Shown: positions 60,430 to 64,000 of the stretch, one piece after another
Numbering within the stretch: the stretch's first letter is position 1
How the letters are laid out: the number at the start of each line of letters is the position of its first letter
Assembly (NCBI RefSeq): GCF_040939455.1
Contig: NC_134116.1
Coordinates: 72,619,900-72,683,899 of the forward strand
DNA from: Microcebus murinus
Lineage: Eukaryota > Chordata > Mammalia > Primates > Cheirogaleidae
Reading direction: 5' to 3'
DNA length: 64,000 nt
Notes under the pieces: model-generated
What the model was told of the DNA's origin: nothing
The model's database searches: none
Seen by the model: only the letters and a program-made list of their open reading frames with translations
Program-made: the position numbers and the translations under genes

Positions 60430-61640
60430 ATTTATTCATCACATATTTAATGAATTCCTATGTGTCAGGCATTCTTTTGCTGGGAGACATACTGACAAAC
60501 AAACAAAAAAAGTCAGCATGTACATACCAGTGGAAGGAAACAAATAAACATGTCAATTGGCCTAGACATAAGTGTGCCTCAAACAGAGAGAACAAGGGGA
60601 AGAAAGTTAGAAGGTGAGACTGGAAAGGTAGTAATGGGGCCAGATCATGGAGAACCTGAACACTACGGTAAGGGCTTTTGGCTTGTACTCTGGGAAGTGA
60701 TGCCATGGAATAGTTTTGAGTAAAGAAATGACAAAATCTGTTTTATATTTAAAAGGATCCCTCTGGCTTCTCTGTTGAGAATTCACTGTGTATGGTGGTG
60801 GGGGGTTAAGTCAGAAGCAGGGAAACCAGTTCCATTGAAATAATCCTAGCAGTTTATAATGACTTGAACCAGGGCGTCAGGGGTGAAAGTGTTGAGAAGT
60901 GATGATTTTGGATATATTTTGAAAGCAGAGTTGGTAGACTTTTACTATAAGCTTTGGAAATGTTAAGTCTGAGATGTCTACTAGTCACCCAAACAAAAAT
61001 GTCAATTAGGTAACTGGATGAATTATGTTGTTTAGAGGACAGATCTGGAGCTAAAGATACTAATTTTGGAGACATCAGTAAATAGACAGTATATAAAGCC
61101 CTGGAGGGTGGATGAGATCACTAGGGAGGAGGGGTAGGAAGAGATCTAGAGACTCTGGAGGACTCTAACATTTAGTGGTTAGGGAAAGAACAAGCAAAGG
61201 AGACAGAACAGCTAATGGAATAGGAGGAGAAATAGAGATGTCCCAGAAAGGAGAATAGAAAAAGTGTTAAGAAAGCAGAAGTGATTATGTGAATGCTACT
61301 CACAGGTTAACATGACGATGAGGAGGACAAGATTTAGCAGTGTGGAGGTAACTGGCAATCTTGATAAGAGCTGATGGATAGTGATAAAAGACTGATGGGA
61401 ATGAGTTCAGGAGAACATAGGAAGAGATGAAGTAGAGACAGTAAGCAGAGACAATTCCAATGAGCTGGGCTTTAAGGGGAGCAAAGCTGAGATTAGACTG
61501 GTCAAGAAAGGCTCTTTTTGAGATAAGAGATTGACAGCAACTGCTTATGCTGATGGAAATTGTAATAATCCAGTAGAGAATAAAAAATTAACCATGCAGG
61601 AGAGAGGGGAGAAAATTGCTAGAATGGTTATCTTGTATAA
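60430..61640 (+). repeat. Interspersed repeat, family not assigned (about 1.2 kb)
   Basis: 'ttcctatgtgtcaggcattc', 'gggccagatcatggagaacc', 'gatccctctggcttctctgt' and 'gatatattttgaaagcagag' form the long version of the 'attgagcacctac' repeat seen at 8745-9000. Confidence 0.55.
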
Positions 61641-61839
61641 GTGATGTAGATGAGAACTAGTGCACAAGAATGAATAAACCTGTTCCCAAAATTTTCATTG
61701 ATCTCCTTTTTACTCTTTGTTTTTAAATATGAAGAATACTGTGAGAATGAGGAGTTTGCTTTGCAGGTTATGCTCAACATGTCTCTTTGAATCAAAATGG
61801 AGATAATTTGCCAGTCTCAATCACAATCTAGCCAAACCT

Positions 61840-62375
61840 AATGAATTGATCTCCTACTCATTTCCCTTTACCTCCTTTGTTAGACCTTTACTTCCTTACT
61901 AATCTCTTTGCAACAGTTTTGCTTTGATCTATTTCTAAAACACAAATCTGGTTATGTCATTCCTTTTGTTAGAAACTTCCAAGGACAGCCTATTTCCTTT
62001 TTAGGTTTCAGCTTATCAGGAATGACACACAGGAAGCTTCCTATTTGGTTCTAATCTCCTATTTCTTTTTGTTTCCTCTCAGGAGCCTTCTCCTCTGACC
62101 AAATCCCAAGATTTGCAATGTCTTCTTTAACCAAGCATCGCTCACATTCTGAAGTACTTTCCCCATTAAGTTTTCTGTCACATAATTTGCTGCCTATTTT
62201 TCTTTGTTCTCACATCACTTTTGTTGTATCTACTTTAGAATTTTTATCACATTATAATTCTTGTTTTCATGCCTCGTTCCTAGACTAGCAATCTGAGTTA
62301 GACTTATTTATTTTTATAGCCATCAGCACAGTACATGAGGTAATTAGAGCAGGTGCTTTAGCAAATGTTTGTTAA
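61840..62375 (+). repeat. L2 LINE 3' part
   Basis: 'ctggttatgtcattccttttg', 'ctcaggagccttctcctctg' and 'tttagcaaatgtttgttaaa' follow L2 to its 3' end. Confidence 0.6.
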
Positions 62376-62793
62376 ATACATTATTTTCCCATTTCATATG
62401 TAAATTAAGGTAATACAGATAAATAACTAGGCATTTACTTTATTATTTAATATATTACAACCTGTTATGATAAAAAGAAATGAAAACAAAAATCAGCTGG
62501 CTTTCTACATTCAAAAAAATATATATATGTATATGCAGCTTGCTAAAAAATATATTCCAGAGATACAGTTCAATGACTCTTCAACAATTCCACAAGTAGT
62601 TATCTTTGAAAAGGTAACATTAAAACAATTTCAATCAAATCTTTGGGCTTAAAAATTTACCAGCTAGAAAAGGTTTTGCAACCACTTTCAACAACTTTAG
62701 ATGCTTCTATATTTATATCCATTATGTCTAAGTGACATCTCTGTAACTGCTTGTTCTCAACTTTTTCTATTGTGGTACCTCTATGGAAAATGA

Positions 62794-63202
<409 letters not shown>

Positions 63203-63489
63203 CTCAAGTTATATACTTGAGGTCTATCAATATTCAACATTTACACTGGCTAAATAACACTTTTCACAGCTAAATGTGTTATATTGATATAAAGTATATG
63301 TAGTATTAACATGTAGTATGTTACAATTGTACTTCCTTTCTTTACAACTTTTGCTTTCCTTTGAGGTAGTATTTCTTTAAAAATTTAAAAAAATTTTTTG
63401 ACATATCCATCACTTATTCACATCCAAACTCTCAGCTATATATTATAAAACCTCTTTTCACTCTGTTCATAAATTATAGTTTTGTTCTT

Positions 63490-63556
63490 TTTTTAAAAAT
63501 TTTTTTAAATTTAAAAAAATTTAAAATTTTTTTAAATTTAAAAAAATTTTTAAAAA
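63490..63556. repeat. 67-nt near-perfect A/T palindrome
   Basis: The run lengths T5 A5 T7 A3 T3 A7 T3 A4 T7 A3 T3 A7 T5 A5 read the same on the other strand except at the two central runs. Confidence 0.9.
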
Positions 63557-64000
63557 TGGTTCTTCTCCTTAGAAGAAATAATAAAATAGTGTTCCTATTA
63601 AGTTGTTTTCATTAGTTTTTTGGTTATTTTATTTTTGCTTTTTCTGATGTCTGATAGTCTCTGGATGTCTTTATATTTAAGAGTAGAAGACCAAAAAGTT
63701 GTTTGAAAGCCCTTTGTCAAAGATGGAACTTGTTGATTACAGGATATACTGTAGATTGATTGACTGGAAATTTCTAACGTTTTTACTATTAGTAAAAACT
63801 ATCTACATTCTGGAAATTGAGTAGGGGAAGAGGGCTTGATGGGATATCACCAACAATCAATATGCATACACGAACATATTCCCCTTGCTTTTGAGTACTT
63901 ATTTCTGCTTTCAACTGTGCCTCGTGTGTTCACCAATAAGTCCCTCTACTGTATCCACTCTAAAGAGTAAGTCTCTAGTCTTTTGTTAGAGTGGGCAAGA
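63557..64000. other. Window end, inside BRCA2 intron 13
   Basis: Unassigned sequence with no exon or clear repeat. Confidence 0.4.

Overview
The window is genomic DNA from a primate, very probably a strepsirrhine (lemur-type). Spliced exons encode N4BP2L1 (plus strand) and BRCA2 (minus strand), arranged tail to tail as I recall them on human chromosome 13. Many of the 17 Alu copies carry an A-rich linker containing 'TTGGCCAA' between their two halves, a form I associate with lemuriform primates. The species cannot be named from the sequence alone.

Layout. Positions 1-480 are the downstream shoulder of a CpG island. The N4BP2L1 first exon, which holds the P-loop, must lie just outside the window. 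Positions 481-17151 are N4BP2L1 intron 1, filled with old MIR, L2 and L1M relics and one Alu. N4BP2L1 exons 2-5 lie at 17152-21189, followed by a 3' UTR to about 21985. A 3-kb gap with one Alu separates the two 3' ends. BRCA2 then runs on the minus strand from its stop codon at 25266 up to exon 14 at 59271. All 14 exons are intact, in frame and correctly spliced. The last 4.7 kb is part of BRCA2 intron 13; exons 1-13 lie beyond the window.

The BRCA2 part covers the PhePP (DMC1-binding) segment, the whole helical/OB1/OB2-Tower/OB3 DNA- and DSS1-binding region, and the C-terminal RAD51-binding and nuclear-localisation region. No frame-breaking change is present. The C-terminus reads through the position of the human stop in another frame and ends in a basic tail about 10 residues longer. 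The exon 17 donor is GC instead of GT.

The introns hold most of the unusual structure. Intron 24 contains a nearly full-span L1 that has lost its reverse-transcriptase region, with an Alu inserted at the same target sequence. Intron 20 contains a Tigger1 DNA transposon split by a 5'-inverted (twin-primed) L1 and by a small processed retro-insertion. Intron 21 has a piggyBac-like MITE flanked by TTAA. Intron 25 has a 41-bp micro-retroinsertion with a 15-bp target-site duplication. Intron 18 has a 115-bp tandem duplication. Intron 13 has a near-perfect 67-nt A/T palindrome.

I see no third protein-coding gene, no RNA gene, no CRISPR array and no clearly new biological system. The interest lies in the genome architecture of a tumour-suppressor locus. 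Repeat family names come from recognition by eye and should be confirmed with a masking program.
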